Part shown: one piece after another, positions 5,092 through 5,130 of the stretch | Layout of the letters: the number at the start of each line of letters is the position of its first letter | Position numbering within the stretch: position 1 is the stretch's first letter | DNA from: Paenibacillaceae bacterium | GTDB taxonomy: Bacteria > Bacillota > Bacilli > Paenibacillales > NBRC-103111 | Length of the DNA: 5,130 bases | Direction of reading: 5' to 3' | Assembly: GCA_020697475.1 (NCBI GenBank) | Contig: JAJFMO010000374.1 | Location: forward strand, 1 to 5,130 | Program-made: the position numbers and the translations under genes | Notes under the pieces: generated by a model | Seen by the model: the letters and a program-made list of their open reading frames with translations, nothing else | Databases searched by the model: none | Told to the model about the DNA's origin: nothing

Positions 5092-5130
5092 TCGGTTGGA
5101 TCAACAAAGATTTTGTGGGGAATTAATTAA
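5092..5130. other. Window edge without a recognisable gene
   Basis: After the sulfatase stop the sequence becomes AT-rich towards the edge. I see no terminator or start codon with a ribosome binding site; the GTGGGGA near 5114-5120 could belong to a gene beyond the edge, but nothing confirms it. Confidence 0.3.

Overview
The window looks like chromosomal DNA from a Gram-positive Firmicute, most probably of the Paenibacillaceae type (Paenibacillus, Cohnella and relatives). This rests on strong AAGGAG-type ribosome binding sites, use of GTG and TTG starts beside ATG, a YunC (DUF1805) protein typical of Bacillales, sigma-A-like promoters and a fairly high GC content. The genus is an inference. 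All four protein genes read rightwards, each with its own promoter, so they look like separate transcription units rather than one operon.

Layout. Positions 1-67 hold nothing recognisable. Positions 68-398 hold seven tandem copies of a roughly 51-bp unit; each copy carries an inverted repeat with arms of 8-12 bp and a short A-rich loop. Positions 400-551 are intergenic. They contain a promoter, a 25-bp palindrome that is a good operator candidate, a second inverted repeat, and perhaps the decayed tail of a leftward gene. A classical short-chain dehydrogenase/reductase follows (573-1397). Next comes a PAS-GGDEF-EAL protein (1522-3249) whose cyclase motif is degenerate while its EAL phosphodiesterase motifs are intact. 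Then comes a YunC/DUF1805 protein (3340-3660) followed by a rho-independent terminator. Last is a type I sulfatase gene (3878-5091) broken by an internal deletion that removed roughly 50 codons and shifted the frame. Positions 5092-5130 hold no gene.

Functional reading. The PAS-GGDEF-EAL protein probably hydrolyses cyclic di-GMP in response to a PAS-sensed cue. The reductase is an NADP(H)-type enzyme of unknown substrate, probably controlled by a repressor binding the palindrome over its -10 box. The sulfatase would have been a formylglycine-dependent enzyme but has lost part of its metal-binding core and is probably dead. There is no sign that these genes work together. The most unusual element is the hairpin array at the left end: one copy has changed both arms of its stem together, so base pairing appears to have been maintained.
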